From the NCBI RefSeq assembly GCF_028201475.1, contig NZ_CP116383.1, positions 2,418,001 through 2,482,000 of the forward strand: 64,000 bases of DNA. Reading direction: 5' to 3'. This document shows positions 44,277-54,160 of this stretch, piece after piece. The DNA is from Vibrio sp. SCSIO 43137. Lineage in GTDB: Bacteria; Pseudomonadota; Gammaproteobacteria; Enterobacterales; Vibrionaceae. A program made the translations under genes and the position numbers. Numbering within the stretch: position 1 is the stretch's first letter; every line of letters begins with the position of its first letter. The notes under the pieces are model-generated. The model saw only the letters and a program-made list of their open reading frames with translations, was not told the DNA's origin and did no database searches.

Positions 44277-44777
44277 CTATTGAATCACAAAATCAGTAAA
44301 GAGCACTTTTTCAATAACCGGTTGTCCCACCAGTTGCTGTAAAGTTGCCCGGATATCTTCCGTCGCCTGATCGCGCAATTGAGTTCGGCCAGTCGGCGTC
44401 CTCAGTTGCTCAACCGTTGCAGTACCAAAGGTACTTAAAATGGTGCTCTCTATCAGCGGAGAGTGATGTCTGGCTAAATCTTCATTTTTCAGGCCGCGAA
44501 CCATCAGTTGCACCTTTATCTGAACTAATCTGTCCCGCTGCTTTCCGGGTACACTGAACAAGAATGGCTGGGCAATATTTACGTATGAAGCAGGGTCAGG
44601 AAGCGCATTTTGTGCTGTAGGAGCAGCTTCTTCTGCTTCGGCTGCGTCATCTGATCCTAAAAAGAAAAACGCACCACCACCGGCGGCCAGTAGTACCACC
44701 ACAGCAGCGATAATTATAATCAGCTTTTTCTTTCCTTTTGGTGCGCCTTCATCACCTGTTGCTTGTTCGTCTGCCAT
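44277..44777 (-). CDS. fliL: FliL, flagellar motor-associated membrane protein
   Basis: FliL forms a ring around the stator and supports motor torque, and in Vibrio is needed for fast swimming. It has a basic cytosolic start (GKKKLIIIIAAVVVLLAAGGGAFFFL is the membrane segment, about 16-40). An Ala/Glu-rich linker follows, then the periplasmic SPFH-like domain from about residue 65. The length of 166 residues is typical. It lies 75 bases after fliK, the widest gap in the fliK-flhB operon. Confidence 0.95.
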   Translation of the reverse strand: MADEQATGDEGAPKGKKKLIIIIAAVVVLLAAGGGAFFFLGSDDAAEAEEAAPTAQNALPDPASYVNIAQPFLFSVPGKQRDRLVQIKVQLMVRGLKNEDLARHHSPLIESTILSTFGTATVEQLRTPTGRTQLRDQATEDIRATLQQLVGQPVIEKVLFTDFVIQ

Positions 44778-44852
44778 AATACTCTCTGAGTTATTTAATC
44801 CGTTGAATCCAGTGAGTTATACACTGATTACTATTTTTGAGATACAAAAATA

Positions 44853-46793
44853 TTAAGCGTAATAGCTAATTCCATCATCTTTTGCAGCAATATTCACATC
44901 AAGATTGATGCTTTCATCAAGGTTTGCCTCATCACCGGCCAAAGAACCACCATTTCCAGCTGAAGAACCTCCCTCATTCCCGGCGGCATACTGGCTCTGC
45001 TGCGAACCTGAATTCTGCTGCTGAACCGAACTGTCTGACAGCTGCAACCCTTGTTGTGCCATCATCTCTCTTAATCTTGGCATCGCTTGTTCAACCATCT
45101 CTCTGGCCTGAGGGTTGGAGACGGTGAAATGCACTGAAGCAACATCATTATTCATCGACATACGAATCTGCATCCGTCCCAGCTCAGGCGGATCCAAACG
45201 GATATCTATATTTTTCAGGTTCTTAGACATCATCATCTGAACCTGCTCTGACACCTTTTCTCCCGCCGCTTCACGGGAAAGCTGAAGAGGTGATTGTGCT
45301 ACTGCCTGCTGCATATCGGCTTTAATCTGTGCCTGCTGGCTGCCCTGAGCAGAAGCCAGTCCGGCCAGTTGCTGAGACAAGCCGGACTCCCGGTTATCAT
45401 TGCTGCCTTTCGCAGTTCCCTTACCCGCAGCCAGCACACCTGCACTTGCTCCTGCGGCCAGTGCCGCTTTTAACGCCGGAGCAGAACTGTTACTGCTAAC
45501 AACGACGGGATTAAGCGAGGCATTCTGTATCTGTGCTGCATTTAACTCGGCATTGGTAACTACCGGTTGAGAGGCCAGTTTATCTGCTGAGACAGCCTGA
45601 GCTTGAGCCTGTGCCAACATGCTAGCCTGATGCTGCTGTAACTGCTGTCCCTGAGCAGCCATCTGTTGTGCTAATGCTGTCTGACTGGTTGCCAGTTTTG
45701 AACTGTCGATGGGGGCTTTACCCTGCTCCGGCATCTGACTGCTCCAGTTAATCTGTGTTGCAACATTAACCTCTTCGCCTTCCGTTGAAGTCAGGTCAGT
45801 TACCTGCTCTTCACCGGCAGGTAAACTGAATTCCGTTACCGGAGATTTAGCAGCCACTTCTGCGGTCAGCTCAGAAGAGTTCTGCTTATCGGGTGATAAT
45901 TGTACGGTAGCAGCGCCCGCCGCTAATGGGGCAACTTTAGCAGTATCCTGCCAAGTTAGCGCACTGTCGAGCTCCGGTGCGGCTTTACCTTGCTGAGAGG
46001 CTGACTTTTCAGTTAACTGAGTCATTTCCTTTCCGCGCACTGGCTGTTCTGCAAGCTCTGTCCGGGAAAGTGTCTGTGCAGAAAGTTGCTTTTCACCTGA
46101 TGCTATATATTGTTCAGCTGCGGAACCTTCTTCACCCCCTTCTGCTTTGGCAATATTTTTACCATCTACCGCTACGGCCTGACCATTTTTAAAAACTATC
46201 TCTTCACCTTCGGTAAGCGTATTAACATCAGACTTACCTTCAGATCTGGCAACCAGCTTATTTAAATCGGCTTTATCAGTAGCAGAAGCCATCTCTTTAA
46301 CAGACAGTTCTTGTTCAGGAGGCAACTGCTTGCCGCGCGATTCATTCAGCACCTGCCTTGATTCACCAAGACGACCCAGCAACTGATTACCTTCGTCCAT
46401 GGTTTGAGCAAGTTTATCGGCTGGCAGAGCGTTCTTTTGTGGATCCGTTTTAATCGTATCGCTATCAGCGTTGTCGCTTAACTCATCATCCGCACTACCT
46501 TCAACGGCGACCTTGCCGGTCTCTTCTTCACCCTGAGTCAGCTTATCTATGCTCTCTCCTTCAGCATCGACATCAGATAGCTGCACAGCTTCATCACTGG
46601 CTTCAACACTGCCTTCTTGCGCAGCTACCGCCTTTTCTCCGCCTTCAGCTTCAGACTGAAAAATGGCCCCCAGCGTAGAGAGAAAGCTGCCGGATTCTTC
46701 AGAATCGGCTGATACTTTTGCTTCTCCCACTCCTGTGCGGAGCAAGCTGCCCGATTTGCCAACATCGCTGATGGATAAGGAACTCTGATTCAT
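44853..46793 (-). CDS. fliK: FliK, flagellar hook-length control protein
   Basis: FliK measures hook length and triggers the export switch through FlhB. The 646-residue protein has a long, Gln/Ala/Glu/Ser-rich N-terminal and central ruler of low complexity. A folded C-terminal hook-length domain contains IDIRLDPPELGRMQIRMSMN and HFTVSNPQAREMVEQAMPRL near residues 530-575. It is larger than the enteric protein (about 400), as usual in vibrios. The ATG giving MNQSSLSISD is preferred, preceded by GAGACGG. A GTG ten codons earlier lacks a ribosome site. It is the first gene of the fliKLMNOPQR-flhB operon. Confidence 0.93.
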   Translation of the reverse strand: MNQSSLSISDVGKSGSLLRTGVGEAKVSADSEESGSFLSTLGAIFQSEAEGGEKAVAAQEGSVEASDEAVQLSDVDAEGESIDKLTQGEEETGKVAVEGSADDELSDNADSDTIKTDPQKNALPADKLAQTMDEGNQLLGRLGESRQVLNESRGKQLPPEQELSVKEMASATDKADLNKLVARSEGKSDVNTLTEGEEIVFKNGQAVAVDGKNIAKAEGGEEGSAAEQYIASGEKQLSAQTLSRTELAEQPVRGKEMTQLTEKSASQQGKAAPELDSALTWQDTAKVAPLAAGAATVQLSPDKQNSSELTAEVAAKSPVTEFSLPAGEEQVTDLTSTEGEEVNVATQINWSSQMPEQGKAPIDSSKLATSQTALAQQMAAQGQQLQQHQASMLAQAQAQAVSADKLASQPVVTNAELNAAQIQNASLNPVVVSSNSSAPALKAALAAGASAGVLAAGKGTAKGSNDNRESGLSQQLAGLASAQGSQQAQIKADMQQAVAQSPLQLSREAAGEKVSEQVQMMMSKNLKNIDIRLDPPELGRMQIRMSMNNDVASVHFTVSNPQAREMVEQAMPRLREMMAQQGLQLSDSSVQQQNSGSQQSQYAAGNEGGSSAGNGGSLAGDEANLDESINLDVNIAAKDDGISYYA

Positions 46794-46898
46794 AAAACCG
46801 TCTCTTACGCTAAGTCCGTACACATAATTTTGAGGCTATTACTCCCGTTGAGCAGCAACAGAACTTGCCGCTAAATAGCACTCTCCGGGATATAGAAA

Positions 46899-46914
46899 TG
46901 CAAAAATCAGACCA
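46899..46914 (-). promoter_or_regulatory. Sigma-54 promoter of the fliK operon
   Basis: On the minus strand TGGTCT-GATTT-TTGCA matches the -24/-12 consensus, about 105 bases before the chosen fliK ATG and just after the fliJ stop. The gene's class suggests FlrC control. Confidence 0.85.
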
Positions 46915-46938
46915 GTAATGCAAATAGGATCTGTTGAG

Positions 46939-47373
46939 CTAGCGTCGTCTTGCGTATTGAAGGGTGGAGAACTCATCCATCAGCTTTTGCTCAATTTGGT
47001 TCTCTCTTTTGGCTCTGTCAGTGCGTTTTTTCTCAATCATCCATTCGTAAGAGCGACGCTGCTTGCGGGTCTCCATCCAGTGTTCCTGACAGTTATCCAC
47101 TTGCTGTTTAAAGTGGGACTCAGCCTCTTTCTGCTTGGTCAGAGTCTCATCCAACTGGGTTAAAAAGCGGTTCAAATGCCCGTATTGGCTGGCTGTTAGT
47201 CCGTTTTTTCCACGATCAACCAGTTGCTGACAGTAATCCATGCGGTACTGCTCTATTTGAGCGACCTGCTTGTAGTAATCTTCCAGTTCAGAGTGCGCTT
47301 TTCCCAGCGCCAGCACCGCCTGATTCTCTTTCTCTTTCGCCTGTTCAAGCAGGAAGTCCAGCGCATTCTCCAT
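46939..47373 (-). CDS. fliJ: FliJ, flagellar export chaperone/stalk protein
   Basis: FliJ is the central stalk of the FliI ATPase and an escort for export chaperones. The 144 residues are almost entirely charged coiled coil (for example LGKAHSELEDYYKQVAQIEQY and LDETLTKQKEAESHFKQQVD). It has no membrane segment. It shares one base with the fliI stop and is the last gene of the fliEFGHIJ group. Confidence 0.94.
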   Translation of the reverse strand: MENALDFLLEQAKEKENQAVLALGKAHSELEDYYKQVAQIEQYRMDYCQQLVDRGKNGLTASQYGHLNRFLTQLDETLTKQKEAESHFKQQVDNCQEHWMETRKQRRSYEWMIEKKRTDRAKRENQIEQKLMDEFSTLQYARRR

Positions 47374-48704
47374 TATTCACCGCCTCCCGGCTGGAGAATA
47401 CTGCGCAACATATTAACGCACATATCGTAAGGGACAGACTCTTTCATCCCCTGCTGCAGATACTGATCCAGAGTCGGTTTAATGGTGAAAGCGCCGTCGA
47501 TAGCAGGATCGGTACCCGGCTTATAGGCACCAATAGAAACCAGATCCTGATTTTTACGACAAATGGAAAGCACCTGCCTGACCGCTTTAGACATAAGCAC
47601 ATGCTCTTCAGTGGTAATCTGAGGCATAACACGGCTGACGGACTTTTCTACATCAATGGCAGGATAGTGACCGGCATCAGCCATCTCACGGGAGAGAACG
47701 ATATGGCCGTCAAGAATCGCCCGTGACGCATCTGCAATTGGGTCCTGAAGATCATCACCTTCCGTTAACACGGTAAAAAACGCCGTAATTGAGCCCTGTT
47801 CAGGGCTACCGTTACCAGCCCTTTCAACCAGTGCCGGAAGCTTTGCAAATACCGATGGCGGATAACCTTTAGTGGCCGGAGGTTCCCCTACCGAAAGAGC
47901 AATTTCGCGCTGAGCTTGAGCAAAACGGGTCAGGGAGTCCATCAGCAGCAGAACATCCAGCCCCTGATCACGGAAGTACTCGGCAATAGTAAGTGCGGTC
48001 TGGCACCCTTTCAGACGCATCAGGGGCGAAGAATCTGCTGGTGCAGCAACAACGACTGAACGACGACGTCCGTCTTCACCCAGAATCTCTTCAATAAACT
48101 CTTTTACTTCACGCCCACGTTCACCAATCAGGCCAACCACAACCACCTGCGCGGTAGTCCCTCTGGTCATCATCCCCAAGGTGACCGACTTACCAACACC
48201 GGAACCGGCAAACAGGCCGATACGCTGGCCTTTACCAACCGTCAGCAAGCCGTTAATCGCCTTAAGGCCGACATCAAGAGGTTCTGAGATGGGTTTTCTG
48301 AGTAGCGGGTTCATGGGCTCAGAGCTGAAAGAGGCGCGGTGATCTGTGTAAATTTCGCCCATGCCGTCAATGGGGTTGCCTACGCCGTCAATAACCCGGC
48401 CAAGAAGCTCCATGCCTACCGGCAGGCCTGCTTCACTGGTTAACGGGGTAACTTTCGCGCCGGGCAAAATACCTGTGATCTGTTCACTCGGCATCAGGTA
48501 AAGGTTATCTCCGGAGAAGCCGACCACTTCAGCTTCCATTTCACCGGAAAGGGTCTCTACCTTACATAAACTACCGATTGGTGCTTTACACCCTGTCGCT
48601 TCAAGGGTCAGCCCTACTACGCGAACCAACTTGCCCGAAGCAATAGCGCGAGTGGTTAACCCGTGGGTTTTATACTGATGAAGACGTTCCTCAAGGGCTA
48701 GCAT
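47373..48704 (-). CDS. fliI: FliI, flagellar export ATPase
   Basis: FliI is the hexameric ATPase that unfolds and feeds substrates to the export gate. It resembles the F1 beta subunit. Walker A is [16 protein letters not shown] near 165-180. The [16 protein letters not shown] block and Walker [22 protein letters not shown] are clear, and [16 protein letters not shown] follows. The length of 443 residues is normal. It overlaps fliH by seven bases and fliJ by one. Confidence 0.98.
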   Translation of the reverse strand: MLALEERLHQYKTHGLTTRAIASGKLVRVVGLTLEATGCKAPIGSLCKVETLSGEMEAEVVGFSGDNLYLMPSEQITGILPGAKVTPLTSEAGLPVGMELLGRVIDGVGNPIDGMGEIYTDHRASFSSEPMNPLLRKPISEPLDVGLKAINGLLTVGKGQRIGLFAGSGVGKSVTLGMMTRGTTAQVVVVGLIGERGREVKEFIEEILGEDGRRRSVVVAAPADSSPLMRLKGCQTALTIAEYFRDQGLDVLLLMDSLTRFAQAQREIALSVGEPPATKGYPPSVFAKLPALVERAGNGSPEQGSITAFFTVLTEGDDLQDPIADASRAILDGHIVLSREMADAGHYPAIDVEKSVSRVMPQITTEEHVLMSKAVRQVLSICRKNQDLVSIGAYKPGTDPAIDGAFTIKPTLDQYLQQGMKESVPYDMCVNMLRSILQPGGGE

Positions 48705-49504
48705 GGCTCGCTGCCCTGATGGCGGTTAACTCCACAGAAAGATTGCAGAACCGTACGTACCCGCTCTTCCATCTTATAACTGACACTAGACTCACCCGCC
48801 TCAATTAGAACATCACCGCGATTAAGTGAAGGCTCACTAACTAAAGTCCAGTTACGGCAGTCAAGCTCATCCTCGCCATAGGCAGAACGGATTATTTCCA
48901 CATCTTCAGGGTTAAGTTTAAGGGTAATAGGGTGACCGGAGATCGGCAGCGCTTCAACAGACTCGCGGATAGTGTCCAGTATCACCTGAGGGTTAGTCTG
49001 AACCTCAACATGAACCACTTCTCGGGTCAGGGCTAATACCATATCAACCAGTTGTTTTTCTACCTGAGCATTCATCAGCTCCAGCGGCTGGGCAAACTGA
49101 TTGGCCAGATTCATAAAAGTCTCTACCTGCTGCCGGATATGTTCCTGACCGGCAGCAATACCTTCCTGCTGACCTTTATCAAGACCTTCCTGATGGCCGG
49201 CTTCCAGCCCCTGCTCTTTGCCTTTCTCATAGCCGGCATTAAAGCCAGCTTCCTGTCCCTGATGGTAGCCTTCCTGTCTGGCGGCTTCTTTCAGGTTTTC
49301 GATATCCGCTTCCGTCAGTTCGACTGGTTCTTCCGGCTGGGCCTGTTCTACATTAGGAATCCAGCCCGGATCATAATTCATCGCCGTATTTTTGGCTTCC
49401 TTATGCACATCCATCGTGTAGTCCGGAAGTCCCCATTTTTCCGGCTTGACACTGGTGCCATCTTCATCGGGTCTCAGAAAACCACGTTTACGTTCAAAAG
49501 ACAT
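48698..49504 (-). CDS. fliH: FliH, negative regulator of the export ATPase
   Basis: FliH binds FliI and links it to FliN at the C-ring. It has an N-terminal extended region and then a remarkable glycine-spaced block with GxxxG repeats ([20 protein letters not shown], continuing through about residue 120), a family trait. A C-terminal globular domain resembles the V-ATPase E and F1 delta subunits ([20 protein letters not shown]). The length of 268 residues is slightly long. It lies 25 bases after fliG. Confidence 0.95.
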   Translation of the reverse strand: MSFERKRGFLRPDEDGTSVKPEKWGLPDYTMDVHKEAKNTAMNYDPGWIPNVEQAQPEEPVELTEADIENLKEAARQEGYHQGQEAGFNAGYEKGKEQGLEAGHQEGLDKGQQEGIAAGQEHIRQQVETFMNLANQFAQPLELMNAQVEKQLVDMVLALTREVVHVEVQTNPQVILDTIRESVEALPISGHPITLKLNPEDVEIIRSAYGEDELDCRNWTLVSEPSLNRGDVLIEAGESSVSYKMEERVRTVLQSFCGVNRHQGSEPC

Positions 49505-49529
49505 ATTACACCTTTATCTGATCTGCAAA

Positions 49530-50585
49530 TTACAAGAACTCGTCTGCACCACCAGAGAGCATAATCTCGCCGCTGTCGGCCAGTTTGCGGGCCACACCCA
49601 GAATTTCTTTCTGTGCTGCTTCCACATCGGCAACACGTACCGGCGGCATGGCTTCGATATCGTCGCGCATCATCTCTGCTGCACGCTTCGACATGTTCTT
49701 GAATATCTTCTCGCGCAGTGCTTCGTCGGCACCCTTGAGGGCTTTCTGCAGCACATCCTGTGGAACATCGCGTAGCAGTTTCTGTACGCCTTGGTCGTCT
49801 ACTTCGATCAGGTTCTCGAACACGAACATCAGGTCCTGAATCTGGGTTGCCATATCTTCATCCTGATCACGGATTTGATCCATCAGCACGCCTTCAACAC
49901 TGTTATCCATGTAGTTCATAATTTCAGCAGCCGCTTTCAGGCCACCAATTTTCGCGGCCTGTGCACCTGCCTGACCAGCAAACTGTTTCTCCATAATCTC
50001 ATTCAGTTCAGCCAGTGCAGAAGGCTGTACTTCTTCCAGATTGGCAATACGCATCATCAAATCTAAACGTACACGTTCCGGGAACTGAGAGAGAATTTCA
50101 GCAGACTGATCCGCCTCCAGATAGGACAGAACAATGGTCTGAATCTGAGGGTGTTCGTTAATGATAATACTGGCCACTTGTCGTGGATCCATCCATTTAA
50201 GAGAATCCAGACCTTTAGAGCCGGTTCCAAGCAGGATCTGATCCACAAGGTTACTTGCTTTGTCTTCACCAAGGGCGGCAACAAGGGCATTACGCATAAA
50301 GTCCTCACTGCCCATACCAATATTGGTGTATTTCTGAATATCTTCCAGAAATGCCCGGTGAACGGCTCCCACCTTATCATTGTTCAGGTCAGCAGCACGG
50401 GCCATAGCTCCGCCGACTCGCTGAACCTGTTTCGGTTCCAGATGACGAATAATGCCTGCGGCATCTTCTTCACTTAAACTCAGTAGCAGTATGGCAGCTC
50501 GTTCATCGCCGGGGATGGAGGCAATATCAACCTCTGTTTCTGCCAGAGCACCGCCATCATCACGTTTTACAATTTCATCAGGCAT
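49530..50585 (-). CDS. fliG: FliG, flagellar motor switch protein
   Basis: FliG is the C-ring protein that meets the stator. The N-terminal domain binds FliF. The middle domain carries the EHPQ motif (INEHPQIQTIVLSYL). The C-terminal domain holds the torque helix with charged residues (MFVFENLIEVDDQGVQKLLRDV and LREKIFKNMSKRAAEMMRDD). The length of 351 residues is normal with a short N-terminal extension. It overlaps fliF by eight bases. Confidence 0.98.
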   Translation of the reverse strand: MPDEIVKRDDGGALAETEVDIASIPGDERAAILLLSLSEEDAAGIIRHLEPKQVQRVGGAMARAADLNNDKVGAVHRAFLEDIQKYTNIGMGSEDFMRNALVAALGEDKASNLVDQILLGTGSKGLDSLKWMDPRQVASIIINEHPQIQTIVLSYLEADQSAEILSQFPERVRLDLMMRIANLEEVQPSALAELNEIMEKQFAGQAGAQAAKIGGLKAAAEIMNYMDNSVEGVLMDQIRDQDEDMATQIQDLMFVFENLIEVDDQGVQKLLRDVPQDVLQKALKGADEALREKIFKNMSKRAAEMMRDDIEAMPPVRVADVEAAQKEILGVARKLADSGEIMLSGGADEFL

Positions 50586-52329
50586 CGTTCGTCAACCAAT
50601 TCTTCACTACCTGAGCCGCCAGCTCAGGCTCGTTAGCCACAAGTGCTCGTACCGCTTTAAGCACATCTTCATCTTTATGCAGGTTTGGTAAATCTATTCC
50701 GGAACCAAACTCAAACGCTTCTCCGCTCTCAATATCGCTGCCAATCAGACTGGTTTCATCACCGGTAATCGGCAAGCCATCAGCACCATATGCAACTTCA
50801 TCGTCGTCTTCAGCATGTGGATTCAGCAACTTGTTCATCGCCGGTCTGATAAGCACCAGAATAACAATGATAATCACCAGCGCACTTGCTCCCCAACGAA
50901 CCCAGTCATTAAAGTTCGGATGATCCCAGATAGAGGTCGCCACCACTTCTGTTTCCAGAGGCTCAGCAAATTTGACACTTAGAACGTTTAGCAGGTCACC
51001 GCGTTGTTGATTAAATCCGACGGTTCCGATCAGGACCTGACGGATAGCATCCAGTTCGCCGGCGGTAAGTGGTTCGTAGGTCACTTCACCGGTATCAGGG
51101 TTAGTCACCGCCCGGTTCTTAATCGCGACAGAAACCGTCTGACGGTCAATAACTCCGGTCTGACGACGTTCATGGCTAATGGTGGTATCAAGTTCAAAGT
51201 TACGGGTTGCTTCTTTGTGAACAGAGCCCTGCCCCATCAGAGAGCCATCTTTCATCTGAGCAACATCCTGCGGGATAGAGGCATCGGCAGGAGGTTGATT
51301 GCTCAAAGCGCCCGGCACACCGGCAACCACATTACCGTTGTTATAATCTTCAAGGGTAAATTCACTTCGGGTAGCAGGTGTCTGAGGATCAAACTGCTTA
51401 CGGGTCTGCTCCACCGCACTGAAATCAAGCTGGATATCTACCTGAGCCGTATAGTTACCAAGGCCAAGGATAGGAATTAGAACCGAGTCAATTTTCTCCC
51501 GCAGTGACTGTTCCTGCTTGCGCTCCAGATCCTGCTCTTTACGACGGGCAGTGGCAAGGGGATCTTGTGAGCCCGAGCTAAGCAGTCTGCCGTGTTGATC
51601 TGTCACAGTTACCCGGGTAGGTTTCATTCCGGGAACGGCACTGGACACCATATCGACGATGGAATCAACTTCTTCCTGTTTCAGGCTGCCACCCATACGT
51701 AAGGTAACAAAAACCGTCGCTGACGCATCCTGATTCTGACGGACAAATACACTTTGCTGAGGCAGAGCCAGAAGCACCGACGCTTTGCGTACCTGACGCA
51801 TCTGTTCAATGGCCTGAGCTAACTGACGCTCGCGGCTCAGTTTTAATCTTTCTTTTTCAAGTCGCTGTGAAACACCAAAACCCATATCGTTGAGCAGAAT
51901 ATCATCACCAGCTTCTGCTGACTGATTTAACCCTGCACGGGTAAGATCGAGTTTTAGTTGGTTGTACTCACTGGCAATAACCTGAATGGTGTTTCCATCA
52001 AGCTTGTACTCAATTTTTTGTTGATCAAGGTAATCAAGAACCGGAATAAGCTCTTCCGTTTCATAGGAGCCTAGAGGACGCATTTCCGGTTCTCTCACCC
52101 AGAAGAACAGCATTACTATTAAGGCAACACATATTGAAATAGAGAGGACTAAAACCACCTGTCGTAACAGATCCAGATCGCCGATGGCCAGATCCATTTT
52201 CGAGGAGCTTTTCTCGTCTAAATCCGGGTTTTGAACATCGGTATCGACATCGGTTCCGGCAACCAGAGCGCCGCTTCCGCCAGAGGAGTCGCTAACCGCT
52301 AGGTCTGTTGATTGTTTTTCTTCAGCCAC
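50578..52329 (-). CDS. fliF: FliF, flagellar MS-ring protein
   Basis: FliF builds the membrane MS ring on which the flagellum is assembled. A first membrane segment is at about 56-77 (VVLVLSISICVALIVMLFF) and a second near 470-490 (WGASALVIIIVILVLI). Between them lie the ring-building motifs (YNQLKLDLTRAGLNQSAEAGDDIL and ERQLAQAIEQMRQVRKASVLLALP). The C-terminal tail with VRALVANEPELAAQVVKNWL is the FliG-binding end. An extra N-terminal stretch of about 45 residues before the first membrane segment is typical of Vibrio. The length is 583 residues. Confidence 0.98.
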   Translation of the reverse strand: MAEEKQSTDLAVSDSSGGSGALVAGTDVDTDVQNPDLDEKSSSKMDLAIGDLDLLRQVVLVLSISICVALIVMLFFWVREPEMRPLGSYETEELIPVLDYLDQQKIEYKLDGNTIQVIASEYNQLKLDLTRAGLNQSAEAGDDILLNDMGFGVSQRLEKERLKLSRERQLAQAIEQMRQVRKASVLLALPQQSVFVRQNQDASATVFVTLRMGGSLKQEEVDSIVDMVSSAVPGMKPTRVTVTDQHGRLLSSGSQDPLATARRKEQDLERKQEQSLREKIDSVLIPILGLGNYTAQVDIQLDFSAVEQTRKQFDPQTPATRSEFTLEDYNNGNVVAGVPGALSNQPPADASIPQDVAQMKDGSLMGQGSVHKEATRNFELDTTISHERRQTGVIDRQTVSVAIKNRAVTNPDTGEVTYEPLTAGELDAIRQVLIGTVGFNQQRGDLLNVLSVKFAEPLETEVVATSIWDHPNFNDWVRWGASALVIIIVILVLIRPAMNKLLNPHAEDDDEVAYGADGLPITGDETSLIGSDIESGEAFEFGSGIDLPNLHKDEDVLKAVRALVANEPELAAQVVKNWLTNDA

Positions 52330-52344
52330 TGTTAATCACCTGAC

Positions 52345-52656
52345 CTAAACTGGCATATTCATCAATTCTTTATAAGCTTCAACAAGCTTATTTCTTACCT
52401 GTATGGTTGCTTCGAAAGCAACGCTGGACTTGTTCTTTGCAATCATCACATCTGACAGCGAGACATTCTCATCACCACGGTCAAAGCGCATCTGCATGTC
52501 ACTTGAGGACTTCTGCAACTGATTCACATTATTGATGGCAGAGTTTAGCATCTGCCCGAAATCTGCTGACACTTTCTGGCCAGTCGCAGGTGTTGACGAA
52601 TTTGACGCTTCCAGCATCATCGCCTGCATTTCACCCTGTATTCCGCCAATGTTCAT
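52345..52656 (-). CDS. fliE: FliE, hook-basal body connecting protein
   Basis: FliE joins the MS ring to the rod. The 103 residues show the family pattern: an Asn/Ser-rich start, FGQMLNSAINNVNQLQKSSSDMQM in the middle, and the C-terminal DVMIAKNKSSVAFEATIQVRNKLVEAYKELMNMPV signature. It lies 15 bases before fliF and is the first gene of fliEFGHIJ. A near-consensus sigma-54 promoter lies about 55 bases upstream. Confidence 0.97.
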   Translation of the reverse strand: MNIGGIQGEMQAMMLEASNSSTPATGQKVSADFGQMLNSAINNVNQLQKSSSDMQMRFDRGDENVSLSDVMIAKNKSSVAFEATIQVRNKLVEAYKELMNMPV

Positions 52657-52711
52657 TTGCTACCTCGTTAAGCCAATAATTTGACTTTTTGTTCTGACCT
52701 ATTCTTGACGC

Positions 52712-52727
52712 TGCAATTACTATGCCA
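52712..52727 (-). promoter_or_regulatory. Sigma-54 promoter of fliEFGHIJ, within a dyad
   Basis: On the minus strand TGGCAT-AGTAA-TTGCA is a near-perfect sigma-54 site. It is flanked by the inverted repeat GACGCTG / CAGCGTC (52707-52713 and 52726-52732), so the promoter lies in the loop of a 7-bp dyad. Confidence 0.9.
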
Positions 52728-52744
52728 GCGTCTAAACTACCGGA

Positions 52745-54160
52745 TTAGCCCGGAATTTCAATCCCAGCATCACGCATTTTGGCCAGTTTGTATCTTAACG
52801 TTCTCGGGCTGATACCCAGCTTTTCAGCTATCTCTTTACGACGTCCGTTACAGGCCATTACCGTTTCCAGTATTATGGCGAACTCTTGATCGCGCAGATC
52901 ACTGCCAAGACCTTCTCCGCTGGAAATCGAAGAGGATACAGGTTGTGCAGCTACCGCTTCCGCAACAGGCTTAACCGTAGGTGCCGGCTCATTGGTCTCC
53001 ACCACATGTTGCAGGCTGTTAGCGTCCTGCCAATCCACGCCTTCCAGCAGTATATGCTCAGAGTTAATATCGCCCTGCTCACTCAAGATCAGAGCCCGCT
53101 GAACCACGTTATCCAGTTCACGAACGTTGCCTGGCCAGTTGTAGCTGAGCAACTTGTTTAGAGCGTCGGATGACACAGACGGTACCGGCAATCCAAGTTT
53201 CTGGCAGTGACGCTCAGCAAGGTGTACGGCAAGGGGCTGGATATCTCCCTTTCTCTCACAAAGTGGCGGCCATGCAATCGGGAATACATTGAGGCGATAA
53301 TATAAATCTTCCCGGAAATTTCCTTCGGCAACATACTGCTTTAAATCACGGTTACTGGTCGCCAGAACTCTGACATCCAGTTGAATGCTTTTTCTGCTGC
53401 CCAGACGTTCTACTTCACGCTCCTGAAGTACCCTTAACAGTTTCGCCTGCAGGTTAAGGTCCATTTCACTGATCTCATCAAGAAGAATGGTACCACCCTG
53501 TGCCTGCTCAAATTTACCCGGACAAGCCTGAATTGCACCGGTAAAGGCACCTTTTTCATAACCAAACAGAGTCGCTTCCAGCATATTATCCGGAATCGCC
53601 GCACAGTTTATCGCAACAAAAGGGCCGTCTTTGCGGTTAGACATATTGTGAATATATCGCGACATCACCTCTTTACCCGAACCACTTGGTCCGAGAACCA
53701 TTACATTGGCATCTGTTTTTGCTACCTTATCGGCCAGAGCAAGAAGTTTCAGGCTTTTTTCATCGGCAACCACAGCATCGCCGTTATCATCATTCTTTAT
53801 TGGTGCATAACGGGAGACCATATTAAGCAAAACTTCCGGCGCAAAAGGCTTGGCCATATAGTCAATGGCACCCTCTTTCATCGCTGCTACAGCATCTTCA
53901 ATATTGGCATAAGCGGTCATTAATAGTACCGGCAGTTTAGGCCAGTGCTGTTTAATATTGCGCAACAGTGCCAGTCCGCCCATTCCTGCCATCTGAACAT
54001 CTGAGACCACAATATCCACTTCCTGCGATTTAAGCTTAACCAGTGCATCTTCGGCACAATCCGCTTCAACCCACTCATAGCCCGCAAGCGCTAAGGTATC
54101 CACCAAAGCTTCGCGTAGACCTTCATCGTCCTCGACGATTAACACTTTGCTTTGAGCCAT
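52745..54160 (-). CDS. flrC: FlrC, flagellar sigma-54 response regulator
   Basis: FlrC is phosphorylated by FlrB and activates class III sigma-54 flagellar promoters. The receiver domain has Asp54 in VDIVVSDVQMAGMGG. The AAA+ domain has Walker A VLGPSGSGKEVMSR, the sigma-54 contact loop [13 protein letters not shown], Walker B GGTILLDEISEMDL, and the R-finger region. A C-terminal Fis-type helix-turn-helix (RRKEIAEKLGISPRTLRYKLAKM) ends the protein. The length is 471 residues. It shares one base with the flrB stop. Confidence 0.97.
   Translation of the reverse strand: MAQSKVLIVEDDEGLREALVDTLALAGYEWVEADCAEDALVKLKSQEVDIVVSDVQMAGMGGLALLRNIKQHWPKLPVLLMTAYANIEDAVAAMKEGAIDYMAKPFAPEVLLNMVSRYAPIKNDDNGDAVVADEKSLKLLALADKVAKTDANVMVLGPSGSGKEVMSRYIHNMSNRKDGPFVAINCAAIPDNMLEATLFGYEKGAFTGAIQACPGKFEQAQGGTILLDEISEMDLNLQAKLLRVLQEREVERLGSRKSIQLDVRVLATSNRDLKQYVAEGNFREDLYYRLNVFPIAWPPLCERKGDIQPLAVHLAERHCQKLGLPVPSVSSDALNKLLSYNWPGNVRELDNVVQRALILSEQGDINSEHILLEGVDWQDANSLQHVVETNEPAPTVKPVAEAVAAQPVSSSISSGEGLGSDLRDQEFAIILETVMACNGRRKEIAEKLGISPRTLRYKLAKMRDAGIEIPG

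Noticed and set aside
45977-46192. Open frame on the plus strand inside fliK
   Set aside because: Short shadow frame opposite a low-complexity but genuine fliK coding region.
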